From positions 13,160 to 77,159 of the forward strand of contig VZSF01002953.1 in the NCBI GenBank assembly GCA_013398295.1: DNA of 64,000 bases, in the 5' to 3' direction. The notes beneath the pieces were generated by a model. The model was not told the DNA's origin. It did no database searches and worked only from the letters and a program-made list of their open reading frames with translations. Positions 11,401 to 24,203 of this stretch are shown in pieces. The DNA is from Chionis minor. Taxonomy: Eukaryota; Chordata; Aves; Charadriiformes; Chionididae. A program made the translations under genes and the position numbers. Every line of letters starts with the position of its first letter. Within the stretch, counting starts at the first letter, position 1.

Positions 11401-14400
11401 TCCAGCAATGGGAAAATCAAAATTGATTTTTTTTACTCCTTAAATTAAAAACATTTGTAGAAGCCAGTATAAAAGTGAAATTAAAATATATTTGCATGCA
11501 ATATAACTGATACCTCATACATATACAGTCAATATAGCTGACATATTATTTGAAATGTAACTGAGTAAAATCCTCAGAGTCATCTGTGTCTATGGTACTG
11601 GCTTGTTATGTTTTTAAGTACTGCTTCTTTTCTCTAAAGAGCTGATTTATATAGGCCAACACAACATATGTAAAAAATTGTAGATACAAAAATTACAGTC
11701 AACTGGAATTTGCCTTGGTGACTACTAATGAATTCAATCTGAAAAAATATTTTCGTAAGTGTTCCTTATTACAGACCTACTGTATTGTTTGCAAGAAGCA
11801 AACACAAAACATCATACCTAGAGCTAACCTAAGGGTAACATGTTATTTCCCAGTCTGTGAAAATATGTATGGTTTGAAATGTCTTTTTGTTCTGCACTGG
11901 AAATAAAACAAAACTCTTTGGAACATTTTTATGCCATAAAATTGCATATATCTCTTTTGAGGCCAAAAAAAGACAGATTTTTTGAGTGTCTGTATTTCTC
12001 TTTCCAACACTTTCTTTGTTTCACTCTCTCATTAGGAAATGACTAAATAGACAAGCCAGGATATTTAGAACATTCCCATTGAAAACTTCATTAAAACTGA
12101 CACATTTTTATGAAACATTTTGGCTTCAATGGAAAGACATATTTAGATGAGAAAAAAAAAGTCAAACAGAGTATAACTGGTTACAAATGCAGTCAAACTG
12201 ATATTCATATTAAAATTTGAACTAATATTTACATGGCATTTTTTCTAGAGATTCTTCAGACCAAATCATTTGAATAGACCTGAGTAATGCCAACAACTCT
12301 CTACCCAACAACCAAAGCTGTTGGAAGACAGCTATCACCCATTGCAGTGGAAAGGTTTGGGCTCCATAGGAAATGGGAAGCTGTGGAGGTTTCCAGTGCA
12401 CTCTGTCATCCATGCGGTCTCTGCCATTGGATTCACTGCATTACGGGTAATTCAGGGACTATATGTAAACTTTAATTATGTTTACTAGAGAAGGACAGAA
12501 TTCCTTCACAGGCCCCATGAATGCTTTCCTTTCCTTAGCTATCAGTTGCTGCTTTTTTTTTTTTTTTTTTTTCTCATATAGTTAAGACTAATGTTGGTGC
12601 TCTGTTTCAAAAAGATGGAAAATGGTGTATTTTTTCTCCTAGTCCTGCTCTGGTTACTGTATGGTAGATCCACATCTACCATTGACTAGACTATATTATG
12701 GCTAGTAGGATTGTTTAATGGCCACAGGATTGCTATATGCATCATTATCTTCAGAAGTCGGTGCAGAATGTTTTCAGTTTGTTTTCCATTTGCTTAGTTG
12801 CAAATGTGGGACACAGAAAATGGCTAATGCAGGAATGATAAATTATTAGGAAATCCTGTCTTTCTAAAATAAGCCATTTTTTGGCACTAGAAGACACTAT
12901 AAAAGGAAGGAAAATACTGACCCATAACAAGAAAACCTTATAACTCCAGTAGAGAACATCTTACGCTCTTTGCAAGTAGAGTTCAAAACCAATCCCTGCC
13001 TTCATGAGAGCATGTTCAACTAATATGAATGGAGTCTTAAATTAATGAAACTTATATTCATTTTTTGCAATTTCAGCATGATCAGATTTTCTTTTAGAAA
13101 TATAGATTTCTAAAGGATAGCATAAAACATTAGAACCCAAGCAGAAAACTGACCACCAAGTCAAAGATACAAGCTAAAGTTACATTACTCCACAGCCCTG
13201 ATTTTACAGTTATTCTGTATTTAGGAGAGTTAAGAAGTTACTCTATATTTATAATCCCATTTACCTACATGCTCTTCAGGAGTGGGATGAATCAGCACAA
13301 GACCTTGAAGGATGGATTCTTTGTATTTGTGGGTGTTGCAGACTACAAAAAGTGATGTCCATGAACATTAATTGTCTACATTATCTACATGTATCTTAAT
13401 AGAACAAAGTTATTGGATGTTAAAGTACAGGTTACAACAGACACAGAATGTATCATGTTTCTTGGAAAGCACATTTGCTCAGGTGCAAATTAACATTTGA
13501 CTTTGACTTTGGAACGACAGGTTTTGGTTTATTGTCCCAAGGTGGCTTCTGTTTAAATAGATGGGCAAGACAAAAGCCATAAAGGTGGCAAAAAAAGTAA
13601 CCAAAAGCCTAATAGCAGGGTCTTTTTCAAACATATTTGCAAAGGATAGGCAATGAGAGTAAATACTTGTGAATCTGGCAAGGTACTCTGAAAAATGAGT
13701 CAAAAAAGGAGGCTGCCACCATGGGATGGATACCAGATACATAGTTGAGGCAGAAGCAACATCGTCAGAAAGCTGTGGCATAACTGATCCAGCAAGGAAT
13801 GTGATGCGAGAGGCATGGTATGGGATTGCAGTTACAGGTGGGGTGTTGCTAGGAAAAGCCTTAAAGAAGCTTTAATTTTATGTGGAAAGTCAGGCTGAAG
13901 GAATGCAAAGAAAGGAATCTTCCCCAACTGATGGTGAAAAAGATGGAACAGAAATCCGGATGAAGCACGTAATAGTAACTGCAATGAAAGACAACGGAGA
14001 TATAAACATATTTCTACGTGTAGTGGTGGAGAGCAAAGGGCAAGGTAAGAGAATTACTAGGATTAAGCAACTGTATTGATTTGCAAGCAGAAAGAGGGAC
14101 AAGAGTGGAAACCCAAAGTGACTTTGCTGATTGAGTGCAGAATGAAAGTAGTCCTTCCAGGTGCACCAGGGAAATGGAAAATACATGGCTTTCTCTGTGT
14201 ACACTGCTGCTGCTTATAAGATGCCTAGCGTACTACCGACAACCGTGGATGTTGGCTTAGGCACTATAAAACGACAAGAAGATACTGAAACTCTTAAGAT
14301 TCAAACTGAGAATATAGGTTAGAAAAAGACTAACATTTGCTGGTGATGTCCTAAAGCTCAGACAAAACTCCCATTGTGAACATGTGTGTGGTTTGGAAGA

Positions 14401-17122
14401 TCAACTGGGTATCAGCCATTCTTACTTACCTTTCCAAACTAAGGAGCTGAGGGACAGAGGATTGGAGGCCATCCAATTATCCAAGATGCATGGTGTGTGA
14501 AAAGGGAGTGGGTGTTACTTAGAGCTCACTTGACTACAGGGCCTCCTCAGGATGAGTCACTTTGACCATCAGGAAGAAAAAGGGACACAGTTTGCGGCAA
14601 AAAAGCAGATGAAATTGTTATTAAACTTATTTAAATGTAGCAAGAGCAGACACAACTTTTTTGAATTGTGGGAATGACCAAAGCAAATTCCTATTGCCCC
14701 ATGAAGATCAGTGATTTTCAGTATCATAGTCTAAACAGAAGTGCAGAGGAGGCTTTTGGGGGGATAGGCATAAAAGCCAGTGGCTGACTTTTCTTGTCAA
14801 CACCATATGTAGGCTGGGGATCACAGGTGTTGATAGAAGCGATTTCCTTTCTCAAAAGAGAAGGAGGTAGAGCTTGATTCATGAACAACTGCAAAATTCA
14901 GCTGAGGATACACACAGAGAGAGGAAGGAAAGGACTGAAACAAAGAGGAGGCAAAGAGGAGGAATGAAGTAAAGGGCTGAAATGTTAGCAGTAGAAGTAG
15001 AATCTAGATGTTAGATGTGTAGCGTAAATCAGCAAAGCGTTTTACAAATTGAATGGAAGGACTTACTAACTAGAAAGATATATTGCAGAGAAATATTAGA
15101 AGGTTATCATCGAGTTTGACTTTTAGTTTTGTTGTCTCTTTCATCTCTTGCAAACCAGTTGTTTTCCTTTATCTATTTAGTGCTGACTGTCTGCTCAACC
15201 TTGTACAGAAAAACAATAAAGGCTGCTTTCCTTTCTTTTCAACAGTCTTCCAAGGATATATTAGCAAATGTGAATGCTTGCTTTTGATTTCTTTATAACC
15301 TTTGCAGAATGATGAATCTTGACAAGATATGTCATGGAAGACTCTAAGGAAATCTCCTATTATCAGGAAAATGAAAAATTCATCTTTGTTAACCCATATA
15401 CAATTCCCCCCTCCCCCCCAAGTAAATTAACAATTCAAAATCTTCACTAAACTTCATTAACTTTCTTCATGAATAATTCCACTGACATCTAAGCAATTTC
15501 CTTGTGAGAGGATGAGAAGACTTGTCCTTTTATATTGCACTTGCTTGTATAAAAGTAAATAAATTACAGGGAACTAGTCTACTGTCCATATTTGACAAAG
15601 GAACATTGCTATACACAATAGTTACATAATACTTTGACACTTACTGATATTTTTATGTTGCTTAAATAATGTTCAACTTAATTGTGACTGGAAATATTCT
15701 TAATGAGCATCCCGTAAACTGTTATATATGTTGGGTAATGATACAATGAACTAATATAATATACTCAACTTAAATCCCCAAGGAGTGTCATTAGCTAAAG
15801 CAGTAAAAAAATATGAAGTTTTTTTCAATAAGAAGAGAAACACTCTAGTCTCAGACTGTGACATTTTTGCACTTCAGTATAAGCTTCATTTTAAGTCAAT
15901 TGTCAAGAAAACAAAATCACATCTTTAACGATCACAACTTGCCTGTGGACATCACTTAACCTTTGGCTTAATTTCTAGCTAGCGCTGGAGTAACCATCCC
16001 AAATACCAGTACAACTTCACCTACAGTTATTTGCCAAAACCATACCTGTTAATTTTTGTTCTTTGGTCATATACCAGCTAAATCAGCAGGTGTTTTCTTT
16101 AGCAATTGAAGTCATGTCATGGTGTAACTTTAAAGCTAATTAACATTCATCGGCAAGTCATTTAAGATTGTATGTAGGTTGACTTAAAGACATTTCTTCC
16201 AAAACAGTTGTTACATTTTTTCCGTGTTGCTGCATTGTGGATTTTGTGCTTAGCATCTGACATGTTTTCTCAACTACTGCTTTTTAACAAAAACATGAAA
16301 GTACTCGGGGGAATGTGATAAAAGCAAAAATTCTATGATCTCTGCAAGGTAAATGACAGCATGGAAATTGTCACATCTGGATCAAAAATATTTCATCTGT
16401 TTACTTAAATAAACATATCTAAACATGGGTAATTAGGATTGTAACTCGATGTAACAGCTTCTTTTTCATTGATAATTTCATTTGGTTATAAGCATTTAAA
16501 TTATGCATGTCTTACTTTTCTTTATTTCAAGCAAGCAAAAGAAGATTAAAAAAATATTTTGTGTCTCTCATCCCTTTTCCTGTTAACACCTTGTAAGTTT
16601 TTTTTCTCTTTATAGGAAATCATGGTCATTTAAATATATTAATTATTAACATGTAGCAAACGACAGAAACTGTTTTCAAGACAACAGAATAAAACCCAGC
16701 AACATTCTTTCAAAAGAATATTTGTTATTCAGTTTAGGTGAAATTTTGTTCCTTTACTCATGCTGGTGAAATCACTTATATTAAATGGACTTTTTACGTG
16801 AGCAAGACATGTAAGCTTAAGCACTGGTTCTCTGTCTAGCTAAAAAATAAGCTTATAAAACACAGGGAAGATTTGCTATCATGCATTTGCAGAAACATAG
16901 TATTTTATTGAAATGTACCAGGAAACATGCTAAAATTGTGGTTCAGTTACAACACTTTTCGTCGTAGAAATGAATTGCTCTAGAACTTTTATTTAACTGA
17001 TTTTAATCTGTTAGCCAGCTTGTGATTTGAAGCAAGAGTTATCATGGGAAGATAGACTTTGCAAATTGCATCTATTAACTTTTTTACAATGAAAATATTT
17101 TTTAATAGTTATAAAGATGGAG
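5461..17122. other. AT-rich intergenic or intronic DNA, no gene seen
   Basis: I see no exon, RNA gene or recognisable transposon in this stretch. Open frames are short (130 codons or fewer), occur on both strands and resemble no known family. Small features are a poly-T run at 5,513-5,531, an ATTA-rich stretch at 8,037-8,058 and a poly-T run at 12,553-12,572. CpG is rare. Ancient, heavily decayed repeats could be present and would need a repeat library to detect. Confidence 0.6.
12553..12572. repeat. Poly-T tract
   Basis: A run of 20 T in otherwise mixed sequence, with no target-site duplication or retrocopy body noticed beside it. Confidence 0.85.
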
Positions 17123-17270
17123 ACAAATATTTTGTTTCAATTCTAGTCACATGTCTTGCTTTGAAATTAAGATAATCATACCTCCTTGTTGAGCTGAAAA
17201 TGTTTTCTTGAAATTTGGTCACAGGTCCTACTATTCAATTAATATAATCATACCTTCTTCTTCTGCTGAA
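17123..17270. repeat. Degenerate tandem duplication, 72-bp period
   Basis: Two neighbouring segments share ordered blocks at a constant offset of 72 bases: GTCACA near 17,147 and 17,219, ATAATCATACCT near 17,172 and 17,244, and GCTGAAAAT near 17,193 and 17,265. The bases between these blocks have diverged, so the duplication is old. The outer limits are approximate. Confidence 0.65.
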
Positions 17271-20200
17271 AATAAAGCAGTTGTTTAATTAAACATGCCA
17301 GTTGTTTATAATATAAAGTTTCAGAAATGCTTGCTTGAAAGAAAGGCTAAAGATTTATATCAAACATTTCAATCTGACAAGTAAATTACATTTCCTCTAC
17401 CATAAAGAAAGGTAAGGCAGGAAAATGGTTGCAATATAAGAGTAACTAAGGTTGTTGCACTGAGGAAAAGCACACTTGTTCTCATTACTTGGAGATATGA
17501 TATGCATCAGTCTACAAAGGTGACCTTTTACACTCTGGAGATTAAAGCTGAACATTTTACCTCCTTAAAATAGGAATATAGACATTATTTTGAAAATGTA
17601 ACTCTCTTAATAGCTAATCAGTTCAGAGATGAGGAAAAAAGCGTGAGAGTTTCAAATTAAAAAGTGAACAGAATGTAGTATCTGTACTAACATCTTTAAT
17701 AAAAGCAAGAACGATGCTTTCTCTAAGGGTCTAAAAAGACCTTCTTATCCTCACTTCTTTCCCCAACCTCAAATTGTGATACTGTGTGTCTAAGACGTAA
17801 AAGATGCAGGCTGTAGGAATGGTCTCCTGTATGGAAGCTGGCATGATTTGCAGCTTATCCCCTCCTGCAGGCAGGTTTTCCCATAGGAAGTTCTGGTGCT
17901 GGAAATGAAGGACTTCGTGGTTTCTTACAAAATCCTATTTCCACTTCTGGTAGCTGTGGTACAGGTTGTCTGGCTGGTAGTCTTCAAGATTTTATTGAAG
18001 TAGTCCAGTTCTTTAAACTGACCATGCACTCATTTAATCTGGTTGAAATTAAAACATATTTTTGAAGGGGAAAGGGCTTTAAGCGATCCATATTACTAGG
18101 ATGTTCAGTCAGAGCCTCCTCCTCTCAAATCACAAAACATCTCAGATAATAAAACAGATCATTTGAAGAGAAAGGAGGGAAGAGTATCAACCTGTCATAT
18201 GAATCTTTTTCAAACCCTGGAAGACTACTGCAGTGTGCTTTGATAAGCCAGCCTAGGCAAAATGCACGGACTTGTCGTTGGTAATTGAAGAAATAGCAAA
18301 CTTAACTGCTGTCATCATGTAATTAACATAATAAAAAAAAAATATTAGCTGCAATATTGTTTTATGCCTGCACTTCAGCGTGACTTTGCAGGGGCATGGG
18401 GGCTTTTATTTTTCCCTCGTGAGCCGCAAGAATGAAGATGGGTATGATTTTTGCAAGGGTGAAGTAGGTTGTCTGTCAGTTGGGTTTAGGCGACAGTCTG
18501 TCTGCAGGCCGTAAGATGATCTGCATAGTGCCAGAAGAAAGCAGGCAGAATTCCTGGCTTGCAAGCATAGATATTGATCTACCTTAGCCACCTAAACAAT
18601 GCTTCACCTGTTTGCCTTGTCCATACCTTATTTTACGCAGTCTAATGCTTGTTTTGTTTGACTTCTCTTTTATTTCTCTGGATCTGAGCTTTGATACACT
18701 TTGGGGAGTACATAAACACAGTGTTGTACTTGAACATCACCATCCTGCAGAGTGCTCTAGTGGCTCTGGACCACCCCTCCCTGTATGAGAACAGCACTGT
18801 TATTGAAAATTATGAGTGAGCAACTAAGTAAGTAGGGCACATACACGAGCGTTTGCTCTATCAGACTAGTGTCCAATGACATTGAATGTGAGATGCTACT
18901 AATTACCGCACTACGTACTTCCAGTTAAAATTTCTTAAATTGGATCTAGTAAAAGGCTCTATTTTTATAAATTCTTCTTTCCTTTTTTTTTTTTTTTTCC
19001 CCAGCTGATGGTTACAAGATAAGCCACTGCAGCATTTAGAATCCTATCCACTTATTTTGAAAACAACTATGTTATTGTGTACTGTCTCAAGCAGGAGTGA
19101 AATAGAAAACGGCATTCATTTTCCCAGTAAAGTATAACATAAATATTTTACCACCATTTATTATTAGTTTGCCATTTCCTGCTGACAGCAATTCCAACTT
19201 TGCCAGCAGGCAGTGTGTCTCACAATCGTATTGTGTTTGGAACAAATTAAGACAAACACAATTTCTTATAAAATAAATGAACAAAATTTGCAACAAAAAA
19301 ACTCTGCTGAAGCTAAATGAGCATTTCTTTTAAGTGCTGACACTTGGTATTATTTAATTTGCATACAGAACATTTCACTTTTACTGGAAAACAATTAAGT
19401 TAACGAAGAACTAAGTCATCTGTACTTTCAGGGATAATTGAACATTGCTCGATTTAGAACTGTTTTACGTTAATGCTGTGAAGGAGCAGCCTACATCGTG
19501 GTAAGTTTGTCAGCGGTTTCAAATGCAAGCATACTTTTGGCCCAGCAATGTATGAAGTAGATGGATCAAAATGGAATACAAAATAGATTGTAATGACACT
19601 TAAGTTGAGCTGCCATAGAAATACTTTAAATACAGGGACTGACACTGAGCTTTTTTCCTCCTTACTTCATAAGATTATGTGAAGGTTTAAGGGCTAATAA
19701 AGAGGGAAAGTATTTATTTCTTATTAATTTTTTCTTGTCTGGGTACTTTCAGGCATGAAAGTATTTTCCTGGGTAAAGTGAGACAAATCAAGAAAAAGCT
19801 TTATTGCTGGCGTTACATTCCAGTCTTTGTTACAGGCGTGTGACACTCCAGTGAAACCAGGACTTTGGGCTTACACTCCAAAGGCTTTGAAGACACGCTC
19901 TACCGATAGTACTGATCTTGAGAGTGTGAGGTGTTTGGTTTGGGCATTTTTGTTGCATTTGGACTTATAAAATAGAAACAGATAATCTTTTTGGATTTCT
20001 GGTGTAGAAAATTACAAAGAAAACTCACTGCCCAGGAATAGAAAACTTAGATTTAGAACTACTGTATTCCTGTAGAGGTAGTAGTTGGTCCAACTCATTT
20101 ATGCCTCACTTGAGCTGAGTTTGATTTAGAAGGGAAAACTTTGAAGTGTCCATTCCCTTTCCGATTTTCTCCCCCTGTTTGATGAGTTCACTCTTACCAA

Positions 20201-21541
20201 AGGTGAAAAACTGACAGCATAGGTAACAAAAGTCTGCAGCTTTCTATGGAGTCCATGCACCATACCTAAAAAAACTTTCCTGTAAAAATCTGCACATACG
20301 CTTCAACCTTCAAATCAAAGAGCCCACCCTTATGGATGAAAGGCTGGTTTAACCTCTCCCTGCTGATTCATTTTTTGGCCGCTCAGCTGGGAATACCAAT
20401 TGTGATAGTAATTCTTCTTCTTTAAATAAATTGGAAGGGTGACAAATTATAGCTGCCGCTGAGAAATTTTGTAGTCAGAAAAAAATGCAATTTTAAAATA
20501 CATTCCTCTAAAAAATTTAAATAAGCAATACAATTAGCTAAGCACTTACATTTTATTAGCAATAGCAAGTAAAATTAATAAGTAAATTCAATGAAAAATG
20601 ATTATGTGTCACAGTATATAGTTTTTACATTGACATTTCACATAATCTGACTTTGCTGAGAGGAGAAATCACTCGTCTGTTAAAATTACTTTTTAAAAGC
20701 TGTCAAAATTGGAAAACCTGCTGTCAAAAATATGATGAGAAAAGTTTAAAAATGGTAAAGTATGTTGACTTAGACAAAAAATATTACCTTTAGAGTGGAA
20801 AACTTGAATATTGTATCATTATCTTCTACACAGATGAAAAATGTTATCTTTTTCCAAGCTGGCCATTTTTTTTTCTTTTTCTTTTTTTTTTTTTTTTACC
20901 TTTTAGATTTATGTTTTGCATTTACATTTCAATATGAATGGGACTTCATCCAATTTATTACTTGCAGCAGAAGCTGAAAGTAGCAGGTATTTGGACATTT
21001 ATATTTTAATTGTATGTTTGAGTTTTATTGCTTTGAAAAATGACAAGATGAACAGCCCTCTAAGGGTGAAGTCCACTGTTCATCTACACTCTGGTCCTTC
21101 AAACTACTGTGCATGAGGACCCTGGGAGTGGAGTTTGGCTGATGGTTGGCTGGTGGGCTGCTAGCAGGAAGAGGGCCATGCACAGATACATCCCCAGCCT
21201 GCCTCCAGGGAGTGGGTTCGGTATCACCAGCGATCACAAACCCTGCTTCTCTGCCCTGTTTAAGGACAATTTTGAAGAAGGTGACAATTCATTCTCCATG
21301 CACATTCAGTCTTTGGCCTCTTTGTTGAGACTGCCAGCAAGGATGCCAATTAGTGCCATTCAAAAAAGCCCAGATATGCTGTGGTAATAATGAAGTACAG
21401 ATTTAGAGGGATACAATCCAAAATCATAATTAAATGGAAATGAGACAAAACAGAATCTGAAATAAGATTTGACTAAGAACTACAAAAGTACATCTCTCAA
21501 AGTACATTTCATTTTCACCAGTTACTTTTTCAGCCATTGCT
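17271..21541. other. AT-rich intergenic or intronic DNA, no gene seen
   Basis: No exon or transposon was recognised. It holds a poly-T run at 18,983-18,998 ending in CCCCAG (splice-acceptor-like, see findings) and a T-rich run at 20,866-20,897. A moderately GC-richer patch at about 21,100-21,390 is open in several frames on both strands but matches nothing I recognise. Confidence 0.55.
20866..20897. repeat. T-rich tract
   Basis: Runs of T interrupted by two C bases. Low-complexity sequence only. Confidence 0.85.
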
Positions 21542-21626
21542 GCCTTTGATACTATACAGCCTTTTATACTGCACTGCCTTTAATACCATACAGCCTTTAA
21601 TCCTGCACTGCCTTTTATAGTATGTT
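21542..21626. repeat. Tandem repeat, 17-bp unit with 34-bp alternation
   Basis: Five successive units begin at 21,542, 21,559, 21,576, 21,593 and 21,610, each opening with GCCTTT or a close variant. Units 1 and 3 end in CATACA or TATACA and units 2 and 4 end in TGCACT, so two unit types alternate, giving a 34-bp higher-order period. The most likely history is divergence within a 17-bp pair followed by duplication of the pair. Confidence 0.85.
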
Positions 21627-24168
21627 TTCTCCAAATCACAGTCCCTGCATGCACGTAGGTAAGACTGGCTACGAGTGAAGCAGTGAGAGTCCCTATGAGG
21701 GAGGAGTGCACGTGGCAGTGGAAATTGTGGAGTTGATTGTGATGCCTTGACCCCAGTTCTAAAGGATCCAAGTCAGAAGTCATTGGACTGGACATGGGGG
21801 ATGGAAGGTAAGCAAAAAATTATTATGTTCTGGACTTACTAGTACTTAATATATTCTGGCATTATGTTTGTGATGTTCTTTCACTTTCTCAGCAGTGTGA
21901 GTTGAAGGGAATGAAGTACTTTTGCTCTTAAAAATCGTTCCCTGAAGTGCAGCCTGATTTAATCTTTCTGTTCAGCCCGGATTTAATACATCTTGAAATA
22001 TATTCATTTTTTCTGTTTTGAAGAATGGCTACTGAAAAGTGCTAATGGCAACCTGACAAAACATATAGGGAAGCCATTCGTGTAAATGATATTTCCACTC
22101 AGTTCATGAACCAGTGCCCTGCGTTTTTCTTTTGTGTTCCCTCCAGATCTGTGCAGCTCTTCACCTTTCCACATCCAAGGGCTCCCAAAACAGTCTTCCT
22201 TTGACGTTTTCTACACAAACAATCCTTTGCAGCTTTCCTCACAGGGTCTTTTCTGGCTAATTTGCTTCTGCTGCTTAAACACATTGATTCACACTCCTCT
22301 TTTAAAAGTAATTCCCACTGCGATGGTTCAAAAAATCTTTTCCTACGTCATCCAGTAAGCAGTGTTGTCTAAAGGCTTGAGCAGGCTTTGCTTATGGCTC
22401 ACACTGACCACGAAAATGCTTGACAATCTTTAAACTAGATTGAGCAAATGAAGGACTTACTTTTTTTTTTTTTTTTAGCAGAACGAATGGGAATTTAGAG
22501 TCAGATGTAGGAGGCTGCATCCCTTGCATTTTATAATCATCCTGACTCACTTCAGGCTGTGTGGGGGCTGCTCTTTTAGTTCATGAATACCACCACATCA
22601 ACACAAGATTCTTTAAGGTCCATCTATCTGTCTGTCTATATGAACTCCCACATTGTTCCTGGAGTATCCGAGCACCTCTGGTGCATGTTGTCCAAGCCTC
22701 TTGGCACTTATTTACTGCTTCAGATTGCTCTGTAGAGGCAGAAGGAATAATTTCACAGTAGCCTAACACATTTAACAAGGAAACACATTTTTAGTCTGTT
22801 TTATGTGAACCTGTCTTCAAAATAACTCTAGTTAACACAATTATTGTTGTCATTGAATCTAACGGTGATTAAAACAGAGGTAGCTGGCCTCCAGTAGTTA
22901 CCTGTCGGATACTATCTGACTCATGTCAAATGTTATTTTGGTATTTGCAGAGAAATAAATTTATCATAATTACAATCCATGTTGGATCAAAAGAGATTAT
23001 ACCCTCATACGAATCTAAGGCCTTAAATTCTGGCAATGGGAGCAATGCTAACAGAGAAACTCCCTGGAAACTGTGAAGACAACAATATACACGAGGATCT
23101 TGGATTAGTATTCAAAGAAAAAGTGAAAATTCATAAATGAAGGTTAGTTCCCCCAGCAACATCACCAGTTTACCACACAGAGAACACCTTGTAACATATT
23201 CTGTCTATTTTTGTAGTATTCTATAGCACGGAAGAAACTAAGCCTGCCTTGCTGTGGTGCAGTAAAGAATGGTGCATCATTGCTCCAGAGAAGATAAAGG
23301 GATACATTTTTTTGATAAAAATTGCCTGAGCCTATTCTGAAGAGAAATCACTAGGGAAGAATCTATCTGGACTTGAAGCATTCTGGGCTGCTAATAAAAC
23401 TATTAAAATGTCTGGCCATGCATAATGAGAGAAAACGTTAGAACCTGAAGCTGAAACAGGATAATAACGAAGTGAATTGAAATCAAGAAAGAAGTGAGAA
23501 AGTACTGTTTGCAAACTGAGGATAATTGGAGTTCTTGGTTGGGAGGAAGTTTACCAATATTTAAAAAACATGCATATAGAATTCATATATTAGAAGTCTA
23601 GTGGAACCTTCCCTCATAAAGGAGCTGATCAGGTGTCAGAACAAACTCAAATACTCTTTAGTAAATTATCAATCTCGATGGAGATTTTTTGGAAAGGTTG
23701 CGCCATCTTGAATATAATTCTTGTGAGCCAGGGAAGAAGGTATATAGAGGTACATGAAGAAGCTGGAAAATATCACTGGGAGGCTCTCATGCCATTGGAA
23801 TAATTTGCTGAGGAGGGAAACAGATGAAAATAGGGAATAAGAGGAAAATTTCACTCAGACTGATGAAACTCACAAACTTTCTGGAGAATCTGTTGTTTTT
23901 AGCTAGCCTTTGTGTGGTAATGATCCAGGTTTTAATACAAATATACCGTCAATATATTGTGGTAGAAAGATTTCATGATTAATTTATATAATCTCCTTTT
24001 TTAATTTAAACAGCTGATTGCAGCCATCTTGTATTCCTTACAGGTAAGAGTTTAATTAAAATTGCATTAGCTGGGGAGCTATTAGGAAAAAACCCCAAAC
24101 CATTAGTGTCCCTAATCTAATACTCTGGAGAAAAAAATTAAGAGTTTCTTCTAAAATCACTAAATTCT
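21627..24168. other. AT-rich DNA, no gene seen
   Basis: Nothing was recognised except a poly-T run at 22,461-22,476. Open frames of about 60-76 codons appear in both orientations, as expected by chance. Confidence 0.55.
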
Positions 24169-24203
24169 ATTACTGTTACTGTTACTGTTACTGTTACTAT
24201 TAC
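24169..24203. repeat. Hexanucleotide microsatellite (TTACTG)n
   Basis: About five to six copies of the six-base unit, with a G-to-A change in the last full unit and then decay into TTACTCCC. Such tracts are often length-variable between individuals. Confidence 0.85.
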
